DNA from: an uncultured Eubacteriales bacterium
GTDB taxonomy: Bacteria > Bacillota > Clostridia > Oscillospirales > Acutalibacteraceae
Reading direction: 5' to 3'
DNA: 64,000 nucleotides
NCBI GenBank assembly: GCA_934456435.1
Contig: CAKSHH010000001.1
Span: 297,421-361,420 of the forward strand
The notes under the pieces: model-generated
What the model was told of the DNA's origin: nothing
Seen by the model: the letters and a program-made list of their open reading frames with translations, nothing else
Databases searched by the model: none
Program-made: the position numbers and the translations under genes
In this document: piece after piece, positions 51,789-59,249 of the stretch
How positions within the stretch are numbered: the first letter of the stretch is position 1
How the letters are laid out: the number at the start of each line of letters is the position of its first letter

Positions 51789-52418
51789 ATGAGTATGTTT
51801 GAATACATTGCACAGCACCCGTACATAGGAGTTGCGCTCGTTTTGCTGATTGCGCTGACGATTTTTGTCTGGTACAAGGCTATTGTTTCGGGCAAAAAAC
51901 GCAGCGAGGAAAGAGAACGCATAATTGCTGACCTTGAGCGTGAAAAGGCGCTTCGTAATGAATACAGAAATGTTGACGAGACCACATTCCTGCCCGAAAA
52001 GGATGATTACAGGCTTATAATCGGAATGTGTGCAAACATTCAGATGAAGCTTGAAAAGGCTGAGAATATGAACGACGCTTTTGCCGAGCTTTCCGAAGTA
52101 AAGAAAAATGTATACTGCCTCGGCTATGTGTTTGAGGACGGAAAAAAAGGTCTCTCCGAGTTCTTCCGTTCAAACGGCGAGCCGCTGCTTTCCGCGTCAA
52201 AGACCGCTGTGGACGGCGTTATCGGCGGAGTTTATGCTGAGCTTTTTGACAAGGAATTTGTTATGCTTGACGACAACGACGAGACGACCTCCGTCGACAA
52301 CGAAAAGCTGAAAGAATATGACGCGGACTGCGAAAAGCTTATCGCGGAGCAGGGAGCCGAGATATACAAAAAGGCTGCCGATTACATCAGAGATAACCGC
52401 GCTGAATTTATTTTTTAA
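51789..52418 (+). CDS. Membrane-anchored cytosolic protein of unknown function
   Basis: A 209-residue protein with one N-terminal helix (about 12-30) followed by a charged coiled-coil-like stretch (KKRSEERERIIADLEREKALRNEY) and a globular acidic domain. No cysteines outside two positions and no catalytic motif is recognised. AAAGGATTTTTAAA precedes the ATG. It ends just before the cysteine operon's operator and is probably a separate unit. Confidence 0.75.
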   Translation: MSMFEYIAQHPYIGVALVLLIALTIFVWYKAIVSGKKRSEERERIIADLEREKALRNEYRNVDETTFLPEKDDYRLIIGMCANIQMKLEKAENMNDAFAELSEVKKNVYCLGYVFEDGKKGLSEFFRSNGEPLLSASKTAVDGVIGGVYAELFDKEFVMLDDNDETTSVDNEKLKEYDADCEKLIAEQGAEIYKKAADYIRDNRAEFIF

Positions 52419-52434
52419 AAAATATAAAAATTTT

Positions 52435-52475
52435 ACCATTTACCTATTGACAAAGTAGGTAAATGGTGTTATTAT
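52435..52475 (+). promoter_or_regulatory. Promoter of the cysteine operon inside a 12-bp perfect inverted repeat
   Basis: TTGACA (52447-52452), 17-base spacer, TATTAT (52470-52475). The arms ACCATTTACCTA (52435-52446) and TAGGTAAATGGT (52456-52467) are perfect complements with nine bases between, and the -35 box fills that gap. A dimeric repressor bound there would block RNA polymerase. The Rrf2 protein encoded downstream is the obvious candidate (inference). Confidence 0.8.
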
Positions 52476-52518
52476 ATCACCAACATAAGAAATGCGAGAA
52501 AGAAAAGGAGGCAGAGCA

Positions 52519-52602
52519 ATGAAAAAGATGTTTAATTCCGTTTGCTGTGAGCGCTGTATGTGCGCTTGCGTTGCTGTGCCTGCCGTTCCGGAAACGACCT
52601 GA
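52519..52602 (+). CDS. Cysteine-rich leader peptide of the cysK operon
   Basis: A 27-codon frame with a strong ribosome site (AAAAGGAGG, seven bases from ATG). The peptide begins MKKMFNSV and continues CCERCMCAC: Cys at 9, 10, 13, 15 and 17, five in nine residues. It ends VPETT. It lies between the operon promoter and a terminator hairpin, 206 bases before cysteine synthase. The expected role is to sense charged tRNA-Cys by ribosome stalling rather than to act as a protein. A small metal-binding peptide is an alternative. Confidence 0.75.
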   Translation: MKKMFNSVCCERCMCACVAVPAVPETT

Positions 52603-52662
52603 TTCGGTCGCTCTGTTTTCAAACAAACCGGAAGGCTTTTCCCAAGCTTTTCGGTTATTTTT
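52582..52662 (+). promoter_or_regulatory. Transcription attenuator of cysK (antiterminator/terminator)
   Basis: Terminator: 13-bp stem AACCGGAAGGCTT (52626-52638) with AAGCTTTTCGGTT (52644-52656), two G-U pairs, loop TTCCC, then ATTTTT (52657-52662). Antiterminator: leader bases 52582-52591 (GCCGTTCCGG) can pair with CCGGAAGGC (52628-52636) with one bulged G, destroying the terminator stem. A ribosome stalled on the Cys codons (52543-52569) would leave 52582-52591 mostly free and favour readthrough; one reaching the stop (52600-52602) would cover it and favour termination. Pairings are seen; the mechanism is inferred. Confidence 0.7.
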
Positions 52663-52677
52663 ATAGGAAGTGATATT

Positions 52678-52740
52678 GTGAGATTTATCTATACAAAGAT
52701 GTTGAGAAGCAACATCAGATTCGGACGATGTATGCGGTGA
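52678..52740 (+). CDS. Possible second mini-ORF upstream of cysK
   Basis: A 20-codon frame starting GTG (or TTG one base earlier in another frame) behind AGGAAGTGA and ending CGA TGT ATG CGG TGA. The product is basic (M-RFIYTKMLRS... FGRCMR) with one cysteine near its end. It lies after the terminator hairpin and 67 bases before cysK, so it would be translated only on readthrough. It could be a second leader or chance. Confidence 0.35.
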   Translation: MRFIYTKMLRSNIRFGRCMR

Positions 52741-52807
52741 TTACTTTTTAACGGATTCAATTTTACTTTAAGTTTTATTATTTTATTTATGTTAGGAGAT
52801 AATTACT

Positions 52808-53737
52808 ATGTCAAAAATTTATGCATCTGCAGATCAGCTTATCGGAAAAACACCACTTCTTGAACTCACACACATTGAAAAAGCTTACGGCCTCAAGGCA
52901 AAGCTTTTGGCAAAGCTCGAATACTTCAATCCTGCCGGATCGGTCAAGGACAGAGTCGCAAAGGCGATGATTGACGATGCGGAAAAGGCGGGAAAGCTTA
53001 CACCGGATTCGGTTATCATTGAACCGACGAGCGGAAACACGGGTATCGGTCTTGCGGCTGTTGCGGCGGCGAGAGGATACAGAATCATCATCGTTATGCC
53101 TGAGACAATGTCCGAGGAACGCCGCAGACTTATCAAGGCTTACGGCGCGGAGCTTGTTCTCACCGAGGGCGCAACGGGAATGAAAGGCGCAATTGCAAAG
53201 GCGGATGAGCTTGCCAAGGAGATTCCCAACAGCTTCATTCCCGGTCAGTTCGTCAATCCGTCCAACCCCAAGGCACATTACGAAACAACGGGTCCCGAAA
53301 TTTTTGAAGATACAGACGGCGATGTTGATTACTTTGTTGCAGGTGTCGGCACAGGCGGCACAATAACAGGTGTCGGCAAATACCTCAAGGAGAAAAAGCC
53401 CGACGTAAAGGTTGTCGCTGTTGAGCCGCAGACTTCGGCTGTTCTTTCAACAGGCGTTGCCGGTGCACATAAGATTCAGGGTATAGGTGCAGGCTTCGTT
53501 CCCGAAATCCTTGACACAAAGATTTATGACGAGATCATCCCTGTTTCCAATGAGGACGCTTTTGCAACAGGTAAGCTCATCGGCAAGAGCGAGGGCGTTT
53601 TAGTCGGCATTTCCGCAGGTGCGGCAGTCTATGCAGCAGTTGAGCTTGCAAAGAGAGAAGAGAATGAGGGCAAAACCATAGTTGTTCTTCTTCCCGACAC
53701 AGGTGACAGATACCTTTCAACAGCACTTTTTGAGTAA
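52808..53737 (+). CDS. cysK: Cysteine synthase A (O-acetylserine sulfhydrylase)
   Basis: Makes cysteine from O-acetylserine and sulfide, using PLP. The 309 residues show the PLP lysine motif NPAGSVKDR (about 38-46), EPTSGNTGIGLA (about 75-86), GVGTGGTITGVG and the C-terminal VVLLPDTGDRYLST. GGAGATAATT precedes the ATG. It is the first full gene after the leader/attenuator, and an Rrf2 regulator follows 22 bases later. In Bacillus, CysK also acts as partner of the Rrf2 repressor CymR; the same could apply here. Confidence 0.96.
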   Translation: MSKIYASADQLIGKTPLLELTHIEKAYGLKAKLLAKLEYFNPAGSVKDRVAKAMIDDAEKAGKLTPDSVIIEPTSGNTGIGLAAVAAARGYRIIIVMPETMSEERRRLIKAYGAELVLTEGATGMKGAIAKADELAKEIPNSFIPGQFVNPSNPKAHYETTGPEIFEDTDGDVDYFVAGVGTGGTITGVGKYLKEKKPDVKVVAVEPQTSAVLSTGVAGAHKIQGIGAGFVPEILDTKIYDEIIPVSNEDAFATGKLIGKSEGVLVGISAGAAVYAAVELAKREENEGKTIVVLLPDTGDRYLSTALFE

Positions 53738-53759
53738 AAATATAAGGCAGGTAGTATAA

Positions 53760-54155
53760 ATGATTTCCACAAGAGGAAGATACGCTTTAAGGGTTATGAT
53801 TGATCTTGCCGAGCACAGCGGCGAGGGCTATATCCCGATGAAGGACGTTGTTTCGAGACAGGAAATATCAAAAAAATATATGGAGCAGATAATGCCGTCG
53901 CTTGTTAAAAACGGACTTGTCGAGGGCGTGCACGGAAAGGGCGGAGGATACCGTCTTACGCGCGATGCCGGCGACTACACGGTCGGTGAAATTCTGCGAA
54001 CGGCGGAGGGCGACCTGGCTCCCGTAGCCTGTCTTTCCTGCGATGCCGAGGAATGTCCGCGCAAATCTGAGTGCAAAACGCTTCCTCTCTGGGAAAAGTT
54101 TAATGATCTCACCAACGATTTCTTCGATTCGGTGACGCTCGAAAGCCTGCTGTAA
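53760..54155 (+). CDS. Rrf2-family transcriptional regulator (CymR/IscR-like)
   Basis: A 131-residue winged-helix protein with the Rrf2 N terminus MISTRGRYALRVMIDLAEHSGEG, ISKKYMEQIMPSLVKNGLVEGVHGKGGGYRL, and a C-terminal cysteine group (CLSCDAEECPRKSEC, about 93-107). The cysteines may bind an Fe-S cluster as in IscR, or the protein may sense cysteine status like CymR. Co-transcribed with cysK, it probably binds the 12-bp inverted repeat at 52435-52467. GCAGGTAGTATAA precedes the ATG. Confidence 0.9.
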   Translation: MISTRGRYALRVMIDLAEHSGEGYIPMKDVVSRQEISKKYMEQIMPSLVKNGLVEGVHGKGGGYRLTRDAGDYTVGEILRTAEGDLAPVACLSCDAEECPRKSECKTLPLWEKFNDLTNDFFDSVTLESLL

Positions 54156-54172
54156 AAGATAATAAACGAATT

Positions 54173-54232
54173 AAAAGCTATAATTCACGATCGGTGCTTA
54201 ATTGCCGAAATGCGGATTATAGCTTTTATTTT
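54173..54232. terminator. Terminator of the cysK operon (also convergent side)
   Basis: AAAAGCTATAAT (54173-54184) pairs with ATTATAGCTTTT (54216-54227), long loop containing CGGTGC…GCCG, then ATTTTTTTA. Confidence 0.75.
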
Positions 54233-54253
54233 TTTATACGATTTATTTGTTTC

Positions 54254-54850
54254 TTATATTCTGTTCTTTAACGCCTTGCTCAGCGCAACGGAAACCGCCG
54301 AACCTATAACGGTGCAGGAGATCCACTCGATAATTGCATTGGTCGTAATGAGCGCGGAAATGACGGCAATTACGCTGTTTCCAAAGCTACGGATGTAGTC
54401 GGTGTTGTAAAAGAGGAGGAGAAGGAAACCGACAAAGAGGAGGGTGTTGAGAAATCCGCCGCAGAACGAAGTGACAGCGGTACCGACGCCTGCGTGATTC
54501 TTGGATTTAAAGCCCTTGTAAATCAGGCCGCAGAAAAGACCCATAAGAGTTCTCGGCACAAGGCAGAGTATGAATGTGAAAACGGGGCTTATACCGAAAA
54601 GGGTGGTACCGAACACATCCATTCCGAAGCATTGAATGAAGCTTGTCACGCCGAACATAGCTCCGAGTATTGCACCGACGGACGGACCTCCGATCACGGC
54701 GCCGATAATTACGGGAATTGAAAGGAAGGTTATCGAAACAACGCCGATTTTAAGGTAGCCTAACGGGGTGAATGCCATCACGAAAATAAGGGCTGTGAGA
54801 ACGGCGGTGAGTGTAAGCTTGTAGATGTTTTCTTTGTTTTTTGTTGCCAT
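54254..54850 (-). CDS. ECF transporter S component (vitamin-type, substrate uncertain)
   Basis: A 198-residue membrane protein with about six hydrophobic segments. The N-terminal LTLTAVLTALIFVMAFTPLGYLKIGVVSITFLSIPVIIGAVIGGP pattern is typical of ECF S components and most like pantothenate/folate-type members. It needs EcfA/EcfT partners encoded elsewhere. The ATG at 54850 is chosen for its AGGAGATTGATAACC ribosome site rather than a TTG nine bases upstream. It starts just after the flippase gene ends, so the two are co-transcribed. The substrate cannot be read from sequence. Confidence 0.8.
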   Translation of the reverse strand: MATKNKENIYKLTLTAVLTALIFVMAFTPLGYLKIGVVSITFLSIPVIIGAVIGGPSVGAILGAMFGVTSFIQCFGMDVFGTTLFGISPVFTFILCLVPRTLMGLFCGLIYKGFKSKNHAGVGTAVTSFCGGFLNTLLFVGFLLLLFYNTDYIRSFGNSVIAVISALITTNAIIEWISCTVIGSAVSVALSKALKNRI

Positions 54851-54855
54851 GGTTA

Positions 54856-56400
54856 TCAATCTCCTGATTTATTTTTTATTTTTGAAAACACGGTTCTGCG
54901 AAGAATACCGACCGTGTTTATAAAGTCTTTTTTACTGAAGATAATCGAGAAAATGCAAGTTACCGCAAGAACGATCACGGCAACGATGCAGGCGTATATC
55001 GCCCAGTTGAGGTAGCTTTTCATTCCGAAATCGGGCACGAAATAGGTGATTGCCGAAGAAACTGCCGCAATAAGCAGGGAAATTGCCATTCGTTTGAAAA
55101 AGAAACCGACATTTCTGTTCAGAATGTTTTTTGAAAGGTAAAAAACATACTGTATCGTCCTGAATGTCATCGCCGCGAGTGTGCCGACAGCAACTCCGAC
55201 AATGCCGTAAAACGGAACGAGTATTGCGGAAATGACAACGTTTATTCCGGCTTCGGCAAAGGCGCCGTTGCGTGTTTGCTTGTAGTGACCTGCGGCATAA
55301 ACCACACTGTGGTACGGTATTCTGATTGAATACATTGCATTCGCGAGGACAAGAATGTACCCGAACACGGGTCTTATATAATCGGCGTCGGTCACTCCGC
55401 GCATATAAACCTTCATAAAGGGGACTATCAGCAGTCCCGCACAGGTGAAGAGAAATGTGACAAGGGTGAACGAAGCAAATTCATAGAGGTTGAATTTTTT
55501 GTTGAGGTTATCGTATTCTTTCCTGGCAATCATATTTCCGAGTGCCGCCTCAACCCCTGAGGAAAGACTGCTTGCTACTTTCATTATGCCGTTTACAACA
55601 GAGTAATATACCGTGTAGACGGAGACCTCAGCAAGCGCAAGGGTGTGGGAAAGTCTGGCAACGACAGTCAGTATAACAACGTCCGTGTTCAGGTTGACAA
55701 AGTAGGCGATATGGTGCCCGAGTCCGTCCCAGCGCTGTTCAACTGCCTTGTTGTCCGGCACGGCGCTTTTGTCAATGCTGTATTTTTTTCGAACATAGAT
55801 GTTGAGTATAACGGGGCGCAGAACATATATAAGCGACGTTGTAAGCTTCAAGACATGAATCGAAGCGCCGAGTTTGATGAAAACAACAACCATTACGGCA
55901 TTGAGTATAATCGTGCCGATCTGCAAAAACGAGGTGATATATCGGCGCTGATCTGCCTGAACAAGGACGGAGTAGGTCACTCCGAAATAGTACTGGGCGA
56001 ATGTGCTCAGCGCAATTATCAGGACAAGAGCGGAAGTGAACAGCCAGTCGAAATTCTTGTTGACGAGGACGGGGAAAACGCCTGCAAGCACAACGGCGTA
56101 AGCCACGAATATGAGAGCGATTCGCCGAAAGAATTTCTCCGTCGCAACAATGATACTGCTGACTGCCGAGCGGTTGTTGTCGGCAAGCGGCTTGTACAGC
56201 GCAGCTCTGATAACTCCGCCGACTCCTGCCTCAATAAGGGCAATGTAGCTGAGAAACTGAGTTATGGAGGAGGTGAGCGCGTTGACGTCCGAACCGTAGG
56301 TGCCGATAATAAGTCTCGGTACAATGAATCCGCAGATAACGCTGACAAATTCAAGCAACAACGATGCCGCAGAGTTCAGCAATGCCTTTTTACCGCGCAC
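54856..56400 (-). CDS. Polysaccharide flippase-type (MOP superfamily) membrane protein
   Basis: A 514-residue protein with 12-14 hydrophobic segments. The N terminus (LNSAASLLLEFVSVICGFIVPRLIIGTYGSDVNALTSSITQFLSYIALIEAGVGGVI) is typical of Wzx-like sugar-lipid flippases. Such proteins move lipid-linked saccharides across the membrane, yet no glycosyltransferases or other polysaccharide genes are nearby. ATG 56400 follows GGAGGAAGTTTTAGT-like spacing. It is followed directly by the ECF S component. Confidence 0.85.
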   Translation of the reverse strand: MRGKKALLNSAASLLLEFVSVICGFIVPRLIIGTYGSDVNALTSSITQFLSYIALIEAGVGGVIRAALYKPLADNNRSAVSSIIVATEKFFRRIALIFVAYAVVLAGVFPVLVNKNFDWLFTSALVLIIALSTFAQYYFGVTYSVLVQADQRRYITSFLQIGTIILNAVMVVVFIKLGASIHVLKLTTSLIYVLRPVILNIYVRKKYSIDKSAVPDNKAVEQRWDGLGHHIAYFVNLNTDVVILTVVARLSHTLALAEVSVYTVYYSVVNGIMKVASSLSSGVEAALGNMIARKEYDNLNKKFNLYEFASFTLVTFLFTCAGLLIVPFMKVYMRGVTDADYIRPVFGYILVLANAMYSIRIPYHSVVYAAGHYKQTRNGAFAEAGINVVISAILVPFYGIVGVAVGTLAAMTFRTIQYVFYLSKNILNRNVGFFFKRMAISLLIAAVSSAITYFVPDFGMKSYLNWAIYACIVAVIVLAVTCIFSIIFSKKDFINTVGILRRTVFSKIKNKSGD

Positions 56401-56442
56401 TAAAACTTCCTCCTGTCTTTTTTAGATTACTGTACTATTGTA

Positions 56443-59100
56443 TTAAAAACCGAGCCCCTTGTCAAACGAATATGTACTGTCGTCGATGGTCACAGTGCCG
56501 TCGCTGTTTGTGTCCGCGGCAAGCCTGAAATGCTCTTCAACACTCAGCATACCCTCCGCAACCGCATTTATCAGCACGGCGTCCATACCGTCGGCAACTC
56601 CGTCTCCGTTTACATCTCCGCATATAATAATTGTATACCTTCTGACAAGTACGCCGTCGGCGGTATACAGAAGCACCTGACCGCCTGTGCTGACGGTGTC
56701 ATAAGTGAAGTATCCGTCATTGGTCGCTTCCAGGTAAAGATTGAGGTTCGCGGCTTTCTGCGGCAAGCCCGTTATGTAACCGTCTGCCACCGAAACCGTC
56801 TGCGATTCAACGGAAATCAAATCGGGCATTTCCTTTTCGGGCAGATCCTTATAGCTGAGACTGATTGCACCCGTACCCGTGAGAACCGAACCGATATAAA
56901 CTCGGTTTTTATAGATTGTCATATCCGCCGTCTGACAGTTTGAACACGGCGAACCGCCGAGCTGTTTCCACTCACCGTTGTCAAGATAAAGAATCTGGCT
57001 GTCCTCGCCCGAAGCGATGAGTGAAGCGCAGACCGTTCCGTTATCGGAAATATCCATCGAAGCCTCAAGAATATTGGTTATGGTTGTCGGCACATCGAAT
57101 TGAGTAACCTTTGAATTGCCGTCAACCTTAACGATTATCGGTTTGCTTCCGGAAGCTGCCGCGATTGTCCAGTATTCGCCGTTGTAGCCTATACTTCTGT
57201 GAAGATTGGACGAAACGATCGGATTCGGAACCTGAATACTCTCCCATTGACCGGAAGTCAGGTTGTAGCGCTTGATTTGTGTGTACTGAGTTCCGCCGCT
57301 GAAAGAGAAATTGCAATATGTAGTGTAAATGTAATTTCCGACTGCGCTGAGACTCGGATTTGCGAAATAATCCGCGGTCAGCGTTGAATCAACGTTTGTG
57401 ACGCCGCTTGAAGTGATCCTCTTTATACTCAGTTTTGTGCCGTCGACCGTCCACGCACAGTAGAAGCCCGAATCACCGAGGAAAAGCTGTATATCGTTCG
57501 GGTAGCTGACCGAGTTATCCGTATAAACGGTCTGCCACGAGCCGCTCGCAAATTTTGCAATAACTGGTCTGCCGTTCGAGTTTATATAAAGAATGTACGG
57601 AATGTCGTTGTAAACCTTCAGCACCATACTGCTGACATTTGAGAAAGACGAACCGAGAGTTGTCCACGAGGTTCCGTCATACTTGAACACCTTGTTCGTG
57701 AAGCTCCAGTTTTCACGTCCCATAACGCTGGTATAGAGATTGCCTTGGCTGTCGGTGTCAATTTTGATTCCCGTTGCGTCCATTGCAATGCTGTTTGGAA
57801 CAAGCTCCCATAAGCCGAGAGAGGAGTAATCGGGAAATTCAACGTGGAAGCTGATTTGCGATGAATCTTCATTGTACTTGACATCCGAAATAACAAGACC
57901 GCTGTTTGAACCGTTGGAATAGAAGATGGTTCCGTCCGTAAGCGGCGCATCCAGGTCGGCAACGCCGAAGCTTGTCCTGCTGTCATTTGGATCAAGAGCT
58001 GATTTAAACACGTCGCCTGCACTTGCGGTGGTGCTTGTCTCACCGGGACGGTAGACGTAAAGATAATCCTTGTTATCCCATGCGTTTGTCTGATTGAGAA
58101 CGGACTTGTTCACTCGGTAAATAAGCAGTCCCGATGATGGGATTTTTGTTTCAAAGCCGAGGTTTGAATAGTTGGTCGTTACTTTTTTTCTGTATTCAAG
58201 TATGAAGCTCTCGCTTGCCGACATCGGAGTCTTGATTTCATAAAGAATTGTGTCGGAATCCGGGTCGCTGACAGGGTCAAGCGTATATGTTCCGCTCTGT
58301 GTTATCTGCTGTATCGGGATCCAACCGAGCTTGTACCGCTGATATGAAAGCGGATACTGCATGAAAAAGCTGTCAACAGCCATAATATCCCATATACCGA
58401 CGGGCGTTCCGTCCGTGTTTCCGCTGCGGCGGTAGAGATCGGGCAGACCGACGCTGTGCAGGAACTCATGAGTGATAACGCCCTGACACGCCGCAACAGC
58501 ACCCGTCACGCTGTATGAATCAATGAAATTGTAATTTCCGAACTGGTATTTGTTCTTTATTTTTGTCGATACTTCCGTTACGCTCTTGTGCGGCCACATA
58601 AAATCCGAGCCGCTCGGACATCTGCCTTGAATAATGACGGTCAGGTTATCCACAACGCCCGAATATTTATTGTCGAGCTTGTCCTCAGGCATTTTTATCT
58701 TGCCCGAATTTAGTGCACCGACAACCTCCTGAATGATGCTTGTATCGCTGCTGTTGTCGTGTGATGCCGCCAGAGTGTACGGAGTGATTGCTCCGTCCTC
58801 AAGCTGAGGAAAAATATTGTTTACGTTAAATTTTCCTCTTGAAATCTCCGTCATATACTTTTTGAAAGAGAAGTCTATATCCGAACCGACATACATCTCA
58901 GAGGTATCGTTATAGAACATTACGATCCTTTTTGCGTTGTCTGCAATTTCGGTGGTTGTATCTTCGGGAAATTTGACAAACACAATAAGGTTTGCCATCG
59001 TTTCAACCGAGCTTGACTGTGCCGATGTCGGGAACGTTACGGAAGCTATTATTAAAATAACCGAAAGCAACATAACCGCAAGTGAACGAATAGTTTTCAT
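56443..59100 (-). CDS. Secreted M6-type metalloprotease with beta-propeller-like region and dockerin
   Basis: An 885-residue exported zinc protease. Signal peptide 1-28 (FPTSAQS). The zinc site THEFLHSVGLPDLYR has HEFLH at 211-215 and is followed by GIWDIMAVDSF, as in immune-inhibitor-A type M6 proteases. Residues about 440-770 contain repeated W…LG segments (KFASGSWQTVYTDNSV, LDNGEWKQLGGSP) suggesting a beta-propeller. A pre-dockerin module leads to a dockerin at about 825-880 (GDVNGDGVADGMDAVLI… DTNSDGTVTIDDS). It may degrade host or dietary proteins at the cell surface. Own promoter at 59130-59158. Confidence 0.88.
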   Translation of the reverse strand: MKTIRSLAVMLLSVILIIASVTFPTSAQSSSVETMANLIVFVKFPEDTTTEIADNAKRIVMFYNDTSEMYVGSDIDFSFKKYMTEISRGKFNVNNIFPQLEDGAITPYTLAASHDNSSDTSIIQEVVGALNSGKIKMPEDKLDNKYSGVVDNLTVIIQGRCPSGSDFMWPHKSVTEVSTKIKNKYQFGNYNFIDSYSVTGAVAACQGVITHEFLHSVGLPDLYRRSGNTDGTPVGIWDIMAVDSFFMQYPLSYQRYKLGWIPIQQITQSGTYTLDPVSDPDSDTILYEIKTPMSASESFILEYRKKVTTNYSNLGFETKIPSSGLLIYRVNKSVLNQTNAWDNKDYLYVYRPGETSTTASAGDVFKSALDPNDSRTSFGVADLDAPLTDGTIFYSNGSNSGLVISDVKYNEDSSQISFHVEFPDYSSLGLWELVPNSIAMDATGIKIDTDSQGNLYTSVMGRENWSFTNKVFKYDGTSWTTLGSSFSNVSSMVLKVYNDIPYILYINSNGRPVIAKFASGSWQTVYTDNSVSYPNDIQLFLGDSGFYCAWTVDGTKLSIKRITSSGVTNVDSTLTADYFANPSLSAVGNYIYTTYCNFSFSGGTQYTQIKRYNLTSGQWESIQVPNPIVSSNLHRSIGYNGEYWTIAAASGSKPIIVKVDGNSKVTQFDVPTTITNILEASMDISDNGTVCASLIASGEDSQILYLDNGEWKQLGGSPCSNCQTADMTIYKNRVYIGSVLTGTGAISLSYKDLPEKEMPDLISVESQTVSVADGYITGLPQKAANLNLYLEATNDGYFTYDTVSTGGQVLLYTADGVLVRRYTIIICGDVNGDGVADGMDAVLINAVAEGMLSVEEHFRLAADTNSDGTVTIDDSTYSFDKGLGF

Positions 59101-59129
59101 AACATCACCATCCCTGACGACTTTTTAGT

Positions 59130-59158
59130 ATTATACCATTTAATTTCCGCTTTGTCAT
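59130..59158 (-). promoter_or_regulatory. Promoter of the M6 protease gene
   Basis: Minus strand: ATGACA (59158-59153), 17-base spacer, TATAAT (59135-59130). Confidence 0.65.
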
Positions 59159-59172
59159 TAGATAATTAGGAC

Positions 59173-59227
59173 AAAAGCCGCTCCTTGAATCGGATTATTC
59201 TGCGTCCTATTCCAAAAAGCGGCTTTT
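59173..59227 (-). terminator. Terminator of the flavodiiron gene
   Basis: AAAAGCCGCT (59173-59182) pairs with AGCGGCTTTT (59218-59227), 35-base loop. Confidence 0.6.
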
Positions 59228-59249
59228 AAATATCACATTTTCTTGATTT

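Noticed and set aside
52476..52807. T-box or S-box riboswitch as explanation of the cysK leader
   Set aside because: No T-box sequence (TGGNACCGCG type) or SAM-riboswitch core was found; the Cys-rich frame with overlapping pairings explains the leader better.
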